In this document: positions 18,784 through 26,603 of the stretch, in pieces
Position numbering within the stretch: position 1 is the first letter of the stretch
Layout: each line of letters begins with the position of its first letter
DNA from: Ruminococcus sp. AF46-10NS
Lineage (GTDB): Bacteria; Bacillota; Clostridia; Lachnospirales; Lachnospiraceae
Assembly (NCBI RefSeq): GCF_003474435.1
Contig: NZ_QRNF01000019.1
Coordinates: 4,983-68,982 of the forward strand
DNA length: 64,000 bases
Direction: 5' to 3'
Translations under genes and position numbers: made by a program
The notes under the pieces: model-generated
The model's input: the letters and a program-made list of their open reading frames with translations, nothing else
What the model was told of the DNA's origin: nothing
Database searches by the model: none

Positions 18784-19405
18784 AAGCAATATTGCATGGT
18801 CAGACTTTAAATTAAACAGTGATGGAATGGTTCCGGTTATTGTCCAGGATTACCGGACAGATGAAGTGCTGATGCTGGCCTATATGAATGAACTGGCTTT
18901 TGATACCACACTGAAACTGGGAAAAATGACATACTGGAGCCGCAGCCGGAATGAACTCTGGACCAAAGGCCTGACATCCGGCCATGTACAGTATGTAAAA
19001 TCTCTTACCATTGACTGTGACAATGATACAATCCTTGCCAAGGTGGATCAGGTGGGGGCTGCCTGCCATACAGGAAACCGTACCTGTTTCTTTAAACCAC
19101 TGATGAAAAAAGAGTACGATGATACCAATCCGCTTCATGTATTTCAGAATGTATACGATGTAATCACAGACCGGAAAGAGCATCCGAAGGAAGGTTCCTA
19201 TACCAACTATCTGTTTGACAAGGGAATCGACAAGATCCTGAAAAAAGTTGGGGAAGAATGTACGGAGATTGTCATTGCAGCCAAAAATCCGGACAAAGAA
19301 GAGATCAAATACGAGATTTCCGATTTTCTGTACCATATGATGGTACTTATGGTGGAAAAAGGAGTCAGCTGGGAAGAAATTACCAGAGAGCTGGCGAAAA
19401 GATAA
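18770..19405 (+). CDS. hisIE: Phosphoribosyl-AMP cyclohydrolase / phosphoribosyl-ATP pyrophosphatase
   Basis: 211 residues from GTG 18770, bifunctional. Residues 1-105 are HisI: MVPVIVQDYRTDEVLMLAYMN, MTYWSRSRNELWTKGLTSGH, IDCDNDTILAKVDQVGAACHTG and RTCFF carry the zinc and magnesium ligands. Residues 110-211 are HisE: GSYTNYLFDKGIDKILKKVGEE and EISDFLYHMMVLM. The two activities are steps two and three of histidine synthesis. No ribosome site precedes the GTG, so translation as a continuation of the upstream HisA/F-like frame is likely. hisA, hisF, hisH and hisC are not in this window. A terminator follows. Confidence 0.93.
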   Translation: MNTYKSNIAWSDFKLNSDGMVPVIVQDYRTDEVLMLAYMNELAFDTTLKLGKMTYWSRSRNELWTKGLTSGHVQYVKSLTIDCDNDTILAKVDQVGAACHTGNRTCFFKPLMKKEYDDTNPLHVFQNVYDVITDRKEHPKEGSYTNYLFDKGIDKILKKVGEECTEIVIAAKNPDKEEIKYEISDFLYHMMVLMVEKGVSWEEITRELAKR

Positions 19406-19419
19406 GCTTTTGTAATGTT

Positions 19420-19456
19420 CAGGTTACTGTTCGCTTTATGAACAGTAACCTGTTTA
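19420..19456 (+). terminator. Terminator of the histidine operon
   Basis: A perfect 13-base stem (19420-19432 with 19440-19452) is followed by TTTAAAGTTT. The T-run is weak, but the stem is strong and sits between two promoters. Confidence 0.8.
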
Positions 19457-19486
19457 AAGTTTGCTACAACAAACCAGATGATTTTC

Positions 19487-19515
19487 TTGACATTTAACAT
19501 GGTAAATAATATAAT
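19487..19515 (+). promoter_or_regulatory. Promoter of first cobalamin-controlled unit
   Basis: Consensus TTGACA (19487-19492), 17-base spacer, TATAAT (19510-19515). It places the transcript start just ahead of the riboswitch. Confidence 0.9.
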
Positions 19516-19537
19516 ATACAAAATATATTACAGAAAC

Positions 19538-19695
19538 AATGCATGTTCCACAGATGTGGATGAAAAGGGAAACCGGTGTGAATCCGGTACGGTCCCGCCA
19601 CTGTAAAAGGGAGCTATTATCATATATGTCACTGCCGAAATGGCGGGAAGACGATAAAATGCGATGAACTTAAGTCAGGATACCTGCTTGCATTG
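19538..19695 (+). promoter_or_regulatory. Cobalamin (B12) riboswitch 1
   Basis: The conserved aptamer core is readable: AAAAGGGAA, CCGGTGTGAATCCGGTAC, GGTCCCGCCACTGTAA, then GCCGAAATGGCGGGAAGACG and the 3' box AAGTCAGGATACCTGC. The P1 helix pairs TGCA/ATTG bases near 19538-19545 with 19689-19695. It binds adenosylcobalamin or other corrinoids and normally turns genes off when B12 is plentiful. The expression platform between 19696 and the gene start (19839) has several weak hairpins. I could not resolve a single terminator. Confidence 0.95.
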
Positions 19696-19838
19696 AAAAA
19701 GGTTATTTCTTACGGTGTATAAGAAAGGCTTTATTTTTATACCTAAAATGCATCTTAAGAAAGATCTTTTTTATTTCGGGAAAGGATGTGAGAAAAAAGT
19801 TCGGGTTTTACACAAATACGATAGAAAGGTTAAAAGGA

Positions 19839-21050
19839 ATGAAAAAGATAATAAGTTGTATATTAACGGTACTCATGTTATTTATGTGCACCAGCAGTCC
19901 GGTCTGGGCAGAGGAAGTGCAGAGTGATGTAACAGGTGAGAATAAGAAAACTGTAATAGGAGTGTCCGTCTATGATCTGGATGATGCTGAAGTAAGAGCA
20001 TTTAGGAATTATTTTGAAAATTATGCAGGTGTGTCTTTTGAAGTGGAATTTTTGTATTCTTCCAGTATAAATACTGCTGAAGAAGAAATTGATTTTATAA
20101 ATGAGCTTCATAAAAGAAATGTAAAGGGAATCATCTCGTTCCTTTCTTCGGATCTTGAAGAAGTTCTGCCTGTATGCAAAGAATATGGTATGTATTATGT
20201 ACGTGGTTCAGGGACGATCAGTGATGAAATGTATGAGAAAGTAAAAGACAATCCTTATTTTCTTGGAACAATAGGACCGTTAGTCGAAACAGAAATGGAA
20301 GCAGCTGCCAAGATGACAGAGTATTTTGCATCCGATGACCAGAATAAGCAAAATCATTACATAATAGCGTGCGGAGGAACTGGAACAGGTAATGAAATGC
20401 ATCGTCTGAGAACCATTAGTATGCTGAACAGACTTCAGGAAATTTACGGGTTATCATACGATAAACCGGTAGAGCAGCTGGCAGATGCAAAGGATATTGA
20501 ACAGATTGAAACTGGCAGTGATATAAAGATCACATTAGCGCCAGGCTATCCGTCAAGAGACAAACTTGATAAAAAACTGGCAGATCTGATAAACACTGGA
20601 GAATATAATGTTGTTCTAAGTGTACTGGGAGCGAATGGTTTTATTAATGTGATCGATGATTATGAAGAAGAGAATGATACGGATGTATTATTGGGGGTAA
20701 TTGACTGTTTTACGGAAGATACGTATGAGCTGTTTAATACAAGAGGGTACGCCGGAACGGAAAGGCTTAATTATCTTGTAGGAAAATATGGCGCGATCGT
20801 TGCACCGTCCTTCGTTTCTATGGAAAATGCCCTGGCAGGTTTTTCGGAAGATTATCGCGATGATGGAAATGCTTTCCAGTTAAATCAGTCATTCTGGGTT
20901 GCAGACTCTGAGGAGTCATTCAACAAACAGTATGCATTATCTGTGGGAATGTATGATAATACATACAGTGTGGAAGATATGATGAAAGTTATGAAATCCT
21001 ATACACCAGAAACCGATTTTGAGGAATTCCGAAATTTTACGGAAAAATAA
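19839..21050 (+). CDS. B12-riboswitch-controlled periplasmic-binding-like protein
   Basis: 403 residues from ATG 19839 (AAAGG upstream). The in-frame ATG-like start at 19788 lacks a ribosome site. Residues 1-24 are a signal peptide ending VWA before EEV. The mature part looks like a type I periplasmic binding protein of the sugar/LacI-like fold: KKTVIGVSVYDLDDAEVRAFRNYFE at the start of lobe 1, a KGIISFLSSDL turn, YIIACGGTGTG at the hinge and DVLLGVIDCFTEDTYELF later. It has no membrane domain and no ABC partner of its own. Because a cobalamin riboswitch precedes it, it may bind a corrinoid, a corrinoid precursor or cobalt complex. This is inference from regulation only. Confidence 0.75.
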   Translation: MKKIISCILTVLMLFMCTSSPVWAEEVQSDVTGENKKTVIGVSVYDLDDAEVRAFRNYFENYAGVSFEVEFLYSSSINTAEEEIDFINELHKRNVKGIISFLSSDLEEVLPVCKEYGMYYVRGSGTISDEMYEKVKDNPYFLGTIGPLVETEMEAAAKMTEYFASDDQNKQNHYIIACGGTGTGNEMHRLRTISMLNRLQEIYGLSYDKPVEQLADAKDIEQIETGSDIKITLAPGYPSRDKLDKKLADLINTGEYNVVLSVLGANGFINVIDDYEEENDTDVLLGVIDCFTEDTYELFNTRGYAGTERLNYLVGKYGAIVAPSFVSMENALAGFSEDYRDDGNAFQLNQSFWVADSEESFNKQYALSVGMYDNTYSVEDMMKVMKSYTPETDFEEFRNFTEK

Positions 21051-21069
21051 AAATATATTGCTAAAGCAA

Positions 21070-21098
21070 TTGACATATTTGTAACAACATGTTATTAT
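21070..21098 (+). promoter_or_regulatory. Promoter of second cobalamin-controlled unit
   Basis: TTGACA (21070-21075), 17-base spacer, TATTAT (21093-21098), directly ahead of the second riboswitch. Confidence 0.8.
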
Positions 21099-21132
21099 TT
21101 TTGCGAATCATACAGCCATTTCATAATTTTAG

Positions 21133-21306
21133 AGATAAGTTCAAACCAGCAGGTAAACTGCTGGTTTGCTTAAAAGGGAAATCGGTGTGAATCCGGTACG
21201 ATCCCGTCACTGTGATAGTTGGTTTTCAGCTCAATGCCACTGAAGGATATTCTTTTGGGAAGGCGCTGAAAATGTGTGAGCTTAAGTCAGGAGACCTGCT
21301 TATTTC
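21133..21306 (+). promoter_or_regulatory. Cobalamin (B12) riboswitch 2
   Basis: A second aptamer with the same order of conserved blocks: an AAACCAGCAGGTAAACTG hairpin (P2 region), AAAAGGGAAATCGGTGTG, AATCCGGTACGATCCCGTC, ACTGTGA and the 3' box AAGTCAGGAGACCTGC, with P1 formed by GATAAG and CTTAT. The sequence differs enough from riboswitch 1 in P2 and the variable arms that it is not a recent duplication. Confidence 0.95.
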
Positions 21307-21399
21307 TACGAGAGATTCTTGCGGACGACGAGAAATCCTGATTAAGAGTTACAACTTCAAGTGTTACTTTGGATAAATTCTTTAATGATAAGATTTCGT

Positions 21400-21427
21400 G
21401 ACGGATGCAGAGCATCTGTCTTTTTTT
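21400..21427 (+). terminator. Attenuator terminator of riboswitch 2
   Basis: GACGGATGC (21400-21408) pairs with GCATCTGTC (21412-21420), followed directly by seven T. It lies between aptamer and coding region, as expected of the OFF-state expression platform. Confidence 0.85.
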
Positions 21428-21485
21428 GGGAGAAAATTATGGAAACAAGTTGTGTATGAGATAAAGAGAAGAAAGGAAAAAGAAA

Positions 21486-23042
21486 ATGAAAAAAAGAAAA
21501 TTAATTGTGTTGGCAGCGGCGACAGCAGCAATGTTATCAATGGGTGTTTCCGTACAGGCAAAAGGCGATGAAAAGACTTTAAATTTCGGATGTCAGATGT
21601 ACACGGACGGATGTGTAAATAGCGCAAATGATGAGAATAGCGGATGGAATGCCATGAGATATGGTATTGCAGAAGCATTATTCAAATTTGATGATAACAT
21701 GGAGGTTGTACCGTGGCTTGCTGAGAGTTATGAAGTAAATGATGAACATACAGAATGGACGATCAAGCTGAAAGATGGTATTAAATTCTCTGACGGATGC
21801 GATCTGACTCCGACAAAGGTAAAAGAATATTTTGATCATATGAAAGAGGTAGGACCATCCGGATCTGCAAAACCTGAAAAATATCTGGAATTTGAAGCAG
21901 AAGTTACTGTGGATGATGATGCAAATACTGTCACTATCAAAACAAGTAAACCATATGCCAACCTTGTAGGACAGCTTTGTCATCCAACTATGGGAATCAC
22001 AGATGTAGAGCATATTGAAAACTATGACAATGGAATCATTGGAACAGGCCCATATAAAATTGATGAGTTTAATGGTGTGGGTGTTGGTTATACATTATCT
22101 GCAAATGAATATTATCGTGAAGATGTTCCATATGATAAAGTTAATCTGATGTTTATGGGCGATAACTCTGCAAAAACAATGGCACTTCAGAGTGGACAGG
22201 TAGACCTGGTTGAGAATATTACAAATGTTGCAGACATTAAGAATTTCCAGGACAGCGATGATTATACAGTTGATATCGCATCCGGTGTACGTTGTGGATT
22301 TGCATGGATGAATTTTGATGGTGTTCTCGGAAACAAAACACTTCGTCAGGCGATTCTGATGGCAATCGACAATGATACGATCTGCAACTCCAAAACAATC
22401 GGTGGACTTTATACACCAGGATTTTCCGTACTGCCATCTACTCTGAATTACGATTATGATAAACTGGAAAATCCATATACCTATGATCCGGAAAAAGCAA
22501 AGCAGATTCTGGATGATGCAGGAATTGTTGATACTGACGGAGATGGAATCCGTGAACTCGATGGTCAGAATATCAATCTCAGATACATCTCTTATGAGAA
22601 TCGTCTTCTGAATGATTTTGCAGATGCACATGCGCAGTATCTTGCAGAAATTGGTATTGGTGTTACTCCGGAATATGGAAGCTCTGATGATCAGTGGAGT
22701 AAACTTGCAGCACTGGATTATGATTTTAATAATAATAACTGGATTACCGTTGGTACGGGAGATCCTCTGGCATATATGGCTAACTGGGCAACGGATACCA
22801 GCTACTGTGCATATTCTAATCCAGACTATGATAAGCTGTATGAAGAATTAAAAGGTGAGATGGACCCTGAAAAGAGAAAAGATCTGATCTTCCAGATGCA
22901 GCAGATTCTGGTAGATGATGCAGCAGTTCTGATCGACGGATATTATAACTCATCCATGATCTACAATAAGAACGTTGGATCTGCTCATATCCATACAGCT
23001 GATTACTACTGGCTCTCAACAGAAATTACTCCTGCTGAATAA
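21486..23042 (+). CDS. ABC transporter substrate-binding protein, peptide/nickel (SBP_5) family
   Basis: 518 residues. A signal peptide (KLIVLAAATAAMLSMGVSVQA) ends in a VQA signal peptidase I site without a lipobox Cys, which is unusual for a Gram-positive binding protein that must stay near the membrane. The SBP_5 fold is clear: ALFKFDDNMEVVPWLAESYEV, WTIKLKDGIKFSDG, IIGTGPYKI and LRQAILMAIDNDTICN. Family members bind peptides, nickel complexes, haem or other metallophores. Being behind a B12 riboswitch and in front of matching permeases and ATPases, it is the likely receptor of a corrinoid- or cobalt-linked importer. The ligand cannot be set from sequence. Confidence 0.88.
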   Translation: MKKRKLIVLAAATAAMLSMGVSVQAKGDEKTLNFGCQMYTDGCVNSANDENSGWNAMRYGIAEALFKFDDNMEVVPWLAESYEVNDEHTEWTIKLKDGIKFSDGCDLTPTKVKEYFDHMKEVGPSGSAKPEKYLEFEAEVTVDDDANTVTIKTSKPYANLVGQLCHPTMGITDVEHIENYDNGIIGTGPYKIDEFNGVGVGYTLSANEYYREDVPYDKVNLMFMGDNSAKTMALQSGQVDLVENITNVADIKNFQDSDDYTVDIASGVRCGFAWMNFDGVLGNKTLRQAILMAIDNDTICNSKTIGGLYTPGFSVLPSTLNYDYDKLENPYTYDPEKAKQILDDAGIVDTDGDGIRELDGQNINLRYISYENRLLNDFADAHAQYLAEIGIGVTPEYGSSDDQWSKLAALDYDFNNNNWITVGTGDPLAYMANWATDTSYCAYSNPDYDKLYEELKGEMDPEKRKDLIFQMQQILVDDAAVLIDGYYNSSMIYNKNVGSAHIHTADYYWLSTEITPAE

Positions 23043-23071
23043 GAAAACGAAAATAAGAAGAGGTGTCTTTT

Positions 23072-24010
23072 TTGAGTAAAAAGCAAATAATTAAGCGACT
23101 TTTACAGATTGTAATCGTACTGATCGGTATCAGCTTTATTACATTTGCACTGACTTTTATGTCTCCAGGTGATCCCGTGCGAAATATGTACACGGCAACT
23201 GGCGTAATGCCCACAGAAGAGATGGTTCAGGAAACAAGAGAAGAACTTGGTCTGAACGATCCGTTTCTGGTACAGTATACAAGATGGCTTAAAAACTGTC
23301 TGAAGGGTGATTTCGGCAAGTCATACAGTTTGAATAAACCGGTTACTGAACTTCTTGTAGCCAGATTATGGCCAACTCTGAAACTTACATTAATGTCCAT
23401 GCTCCTTATGCTGGTCATTTCGGTACCTTTAGGTATGCTATCTGCCATATATAAGGATAAATGGATAGATTATCTCGTCCGGGGAATTACATTCCTCGGA
23501 TGTGCTATGCCTAATTTCTGGGTTGGACTTTTACTAATGCTTGTATTCTGCGTTTATGTCAATGTATTTCCGGTTATCAGTTCTGCGGGAGACTTTAAGA
23601 GTCTGTTTCTTCCCGCATTGACCCTGGCTATTGCCATGTCTTCCAAATATACAAGACAGGTTAGAACAGCAGTGCTGGATGAACTGAATCAGGACTATGT
23701 AATCGGCGCACAGGCAAGAGGAGTAAAAAGATCAAAGATTATCTGGGGTAATGTTTTTCCGAACTCATTATTGCCATTGATCACAATGTTCGGTCTCTCC
23801 ATAGGCTCACTTCTTGGAGGAACCAGTGTTGTAGAGGTGATTTTTTCTTACCCAGGTCTTGGAAACCTTGCAGTTTCCGCGATTACATCCAGCGATTATA
23901 ATCTGATCCAGGGATATGTATTGTGGCTTGCTCTGATTTATATGGTAATTAATCTGATCGTTGATGCATCTTATGTTTATATTGATCCACGTATGCGGTT
24001 AAAGGAGTAG
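23072..24010 (+). CDS. ABC transporter permease, NikB/DppB type
   Basis: 312 residues from TTG 23072, preferred over GTG 23063 because AGAGG stands about 8 bases before it. Six membrane segments of the DppB type: IVIVLIGISFITFALTFMSPGDP at the N-terminus, LTLMSMLLMLVISVPLGML and C-terminal ALIYMVINLIVDASYVYIDPRMRLK. The EAA-like coupling loop QDYVIGAQARGVKRSKI contacts the ATPases. Second gene of the riboswitch-2 operon, 29 bases after the binding protein gene. Confidence 0.93.
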   Translation: MSKKQIIKRLLQIVIVLIGISFITFALTFMSPGDPVRNMYTATGVMPTEEMVQETREELGLNDPFLVQYTRWLKNCLKGDFGKSYSLNKPVTELLVARLWPTLKLTLMSMLLMLVISVPLGMLSAIYKDKWIDYLVRGITFLGCAMPNFWVGLLLMLVFCVYVNVFPVISSAGDFKSLFLPALTLAIAMSSKYTRQVRTAVLDELNQDYVIGAQARGVKRSKIIWGNVFPNSLLPLITMFGLSIGSLLGGTSVVEVIFSYPGLGNLAVSAITSSDYNLIQGYVLWLALIYMVINLIVDASYVYIDPRMRLKE

Positions 24011-24014
24011 AATC

Positions 24015-24842
24015 GTGAAAAAGAAAAACAGATTTTTAGCAAATAAAACTTTTGTCGTGTTTTCTATTCTGGCAGTCTGTATTATTCTTGCAGCTGTGTT
24101 TGCACCGGTGGTTACCAGAGGTGTTGATCCGTTAAAAGGTTCTCTGGTAGATGCATTGCTGCCACCATGTAAAGAACATATTTTTGGAACAGACAAAATG
24201 GGACGGGATATTTTTTCAAGAGTTATTTATGGAGCACGTGCTTCGTTGTCCGCAACCTTTGGTGTTGTTGCCCTGATCTTTCTGGTGGGTACTGTTACCG
24301 GAGTTCTTGCAGGATATTTCGGAGGGGTGATCGATGCTGTTATTATGCGAATTGCAGATATGATGCTTGCTTTCCCCGGATTAGTACTGGCACTTGCCGT
24401 TGCAGGTATCATGGGTGCAAGTATCAAAAATGCGATTATTGCTATTGTTGTAGTAAGCTGGACGAAATATGCACGTTTGGCACGAAGTCTGGTTATGAAG
24501 ATCCGTGACAGGGATTATGTATCAGCAGCGATCGTTACTGGCTCAAAAACACCATATATGTTGTTTCGATATATGCTTCCGAATGCACTTCCAACACTGA
24601 TCATTACTGCAGCAACAGATATTGGTTCCATGATGCTGGAATTAGCAGCAATGTCCTTCCTGGGCTTTGGCGCAAAGCCCCCGGCACCAGAATGGGGATA
24701 TATGCTGAATGAAGGAAGAGCGTGTATGCAGTCAGCTCCGTGGCTGATGATCTTTCCTGGTCTTGCTATTTTTGTTGTAGTTGTTGTATTCAATATGCTT
24801 GGGGATTCTATTCGTGATATCCTTGATCCAAGAAATGAGTAG
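24015..24842 (+). CDS. ABC transporter permease, NikC/DppC type
   Basis: 275 residues. The N-terminal FVVFSILAVCIILAAVFAPVV segment, EHIFGTDKMGRDIFSRVIYGARASL and the RDRDYVSAAIVTGSKTPYMLFRYMLPN coupling loop mark it as the DppC/NikC partner. It ends with DILDPRNE, the usual family ending. It starts four bases after the DppB-type gene, so both permeases are made together. Confidence 0.94.
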   Translation: MKKKNRFLANKTFVVFSILAVCIILAAVFAPVVTRGVDPLKGSLVDALLPPCKEHIFGTDKMGRDIFSRVIYGARASLSATFGVVALIFLVGTVTGVLAGYFGGVIDAVIMRIADMMLAFPGLVLALAVAGIMGASIKNAIIAIVVVSWTKYARLARSLVMKIRDRDYVSAAIVTGSKTPYMLFRYMLPNALPTLIITAATDIGSMMLELAAMSFLGFGAKPPAPEWGYMLNEGRACMQSAPWLMIFPGLAIFVVVVVFNMLGDSIRDILDPRNE

Positions 24843-24853
24843 GAGGAATAAAC

Positions 24854-25636
24854 ATGCTGAAATTGAATAATGTGACAATCTCCTACAAAGATGTCCCAAC
24901 TGTCCAGAATTTTAATCTGGATATGAAAGAGGGACAGGTCATCTCCCTGGTAGGAGAATCAGGAAGTGGAAAAACTACGGTTATTCGCGCGATTCTGGGA
25001 CTTCTTGCAGGTGGTGGTAAAGTTACCGAAGGAAGTATCTTATTTGAGGGAGAAGACCTTTTATCTTACACACCGGAGCAATGGAGAAAGCTTAGAGGTT
25101 CCGATATTTCCATGATTTTTCAGGATAGTGGTGCGATGATGAATCCGACAAAAAAAATCGGAAGTGTTTTTACTGAATATATACTTACCCATGAAAAAAT
25201 CTCCAAAAAAGAAGCATGGAATAAGGGAATCGCAATGCTGGAAAAAATGAGGCTCCCTTCCGCAGATAATATTATGGAATCTTATCCTTTTCAGTTATCT
25301 GGCGGTATGAGACAAAGAGTTGGTATTGCTATGGGAATGACTTATCAGCCGAAACTTCTTCTGGCAGATGAACCAACTTCTGCACTGGATGTGACAACGC
25401 AGGCTCAGATTGTTCGACAGATGATGCAGCTTAGAGATGATTATCATACGAGTATTATTGTGGTGACACATAATCTGGGAGTGGCGGCCTATATGTCAGA
25501 TTATATTATTGTAATGAAAAACGGAAAAATGGAAGATCAGGGCTCAAGAGAGTATATTCTGAAGGAATCAAACAATGAATATACCAGAAAACTTCTGGAA
25601 GCGGTTCCGTCTCTGGGAGGTGAACGATATGTCTGA
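24854..25636 (+). CDS. ABC transporter ATP-binding protein, NikD/DppD type
   Basis: 260 residues with one nucleotide-binding domain. Walker A GESGSGKTT (about 36-44), Q-loop in MIFQDSG, signature LSGGMRQRVGIAMG, Walker B KLLLADEPTSALD and H-loop VVTHN are all intact. The oligopeptide-type C-terminal extension with a Cys-rich insert, common in DppD, is missing, so this is the short NikD-like form. The stop overlaps the next ATPase start by eight bases. Confidence 0.93.
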   Translation: MLKLNNVTISYKDVPTVQNFNLDMKEGQVISLVGESGSGKTTVIRAILGLLAGGGKVTEGSILFEGEDLLSYTPEQWRKLRGSDISMIFQDSGAMMNPTKKIGSVFTEYILTHEKISKKEAWNKGIAMLEKMRLPSADNIMESYPFQLSGGMRQRVGIAMGMTYQPKLLLADEPTSALDVTTQAQIVRQMMQLRDDYHTSIIVVTHNLGVAAYMSDYIIVMKNGKMEDQGSREYILKESNNEYTRKLLEAVPSLGGERYV

Positions 25637-26603
25637 AAACAGAGAAGTGATACTGGAAGCAAAACATGTGACCAGAAGATTTGCAGCATCACATGGGCGA
25701 ACACTTCTGGCAAACAACGATATCAGCTTAAAAATGTACAAGGGTGAGACATTGGGACTGGTAGGCGAATCCGGATGTGGAAAGAGTACATTTATGAGAT
25801 TTCTGGTTTCTCTTGATACTCCTTCAGAGGGAGAAATCCTGTATCGTGGCACTGACATCACGAAATTAAAAGGTGAAGAACTGAGAAAAAATCGCCAGAA
25901 CATTCAGATGGTATTTCAGGATCCGACCTTATCTTTTAATCCAAAAATGAAAATTCGCGATATTGTATGCGAACCTTTGATGAACTTTAAAAAGATCAGG
26001 AAGTCCGAGAAAGATTCCGTCTGCAGAAAGCTTCTTGAGATGGTAGAATTACCCGGCGATTTTGCAGACCGTTATCCTCATAATATGAGTGGTGGACAGC
26101 GCCAGAGAGTTGCTATTGCAAGAGCACTTGCATTGGAACCTGAAATCGTTGTTCTTGATGAAGCAACTTCTGCTCTGGATGTTTCTGTTCAGAAAACAGT
26201 AATAGAATTGATCATAAAACTTCAGAAAGAGAAGAATATTACGTTTGGTTTTATCTGTCATGATATAGCACTGGTTCAGCTGGTGGCACATCAGGTAGCG
26301 GTTATGTATCTTGGGAATCTGGTGGAAGTTCTTCCGGGAAAAGAACTTGGAACAAAAGCCATGCATCCATATACAAAAGCGTTGATGGGAGCCGTATTTG
26401 ACATTAATATGGATTTTTCAAAACCAATCGAAAGTATTGAAAGCGAGGCTCCAAGCCCGCTGGATCTTCCAAAGGGGTGTCCGTTCCAGGGAAGATGTGA
26501 TCATTGTATGGATATCTGCAAAATAAAGAACCCGAAGCTTACAGAAGTCGAAAATGGACACAGCGTTGCCTGCCATTTGTTTCAAAAGGGTAGTGAAAAA
26601 TGA
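25629..26603 (+). CDS. ABC transporter ATP-binding protein, NikE/DppF type
   Basis: 324 residues from ATG 25629, inside the end of the previous gene. Walker A GESGCGKST, signature MSGGQRQRVAIARAL, Walker B VVLDEATSALD, H-loop FICHD. The C-terminal oligopeptide/dipeptide region is present with SPLDLPKGCPFQGRCDHCMDIC, a Cys-rich sequence that in some DppD/F proteins binds an Fe-S cluster. With the preceding ATPase it forms the heterodimer that powers the importer. Its last four bases overlap the MATE gene start (ATGA). Confidence 0.93.
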   Translation: MSENREVILEAKHVTRRFAASHGRTLLANNDISLKMYKGETLGLVGESGCGKSTFMRFLVSLDTPSEGEILYRGTDITKLKGEELRKNRQNIQMVFQDPTLSFNPKMKIRDIVCEPLMNFKKIRKSEKDSVCRKLLEMVELPGDFADRYPHNMSGGQRQRVAIARALALEPEIVVLDEATSALDVSVQKTVIELIIKLQKEKNITFGFICHDIALVQLVAHQVAVMYLGNLVEVLPGKELGTKAMHPYTKALMGAVFDINMDFSKPIESIESEAPSPLDLPKGCPFQGRCDHCMDICKIKNPKLTEVENGHSVACHLFQKGSEK

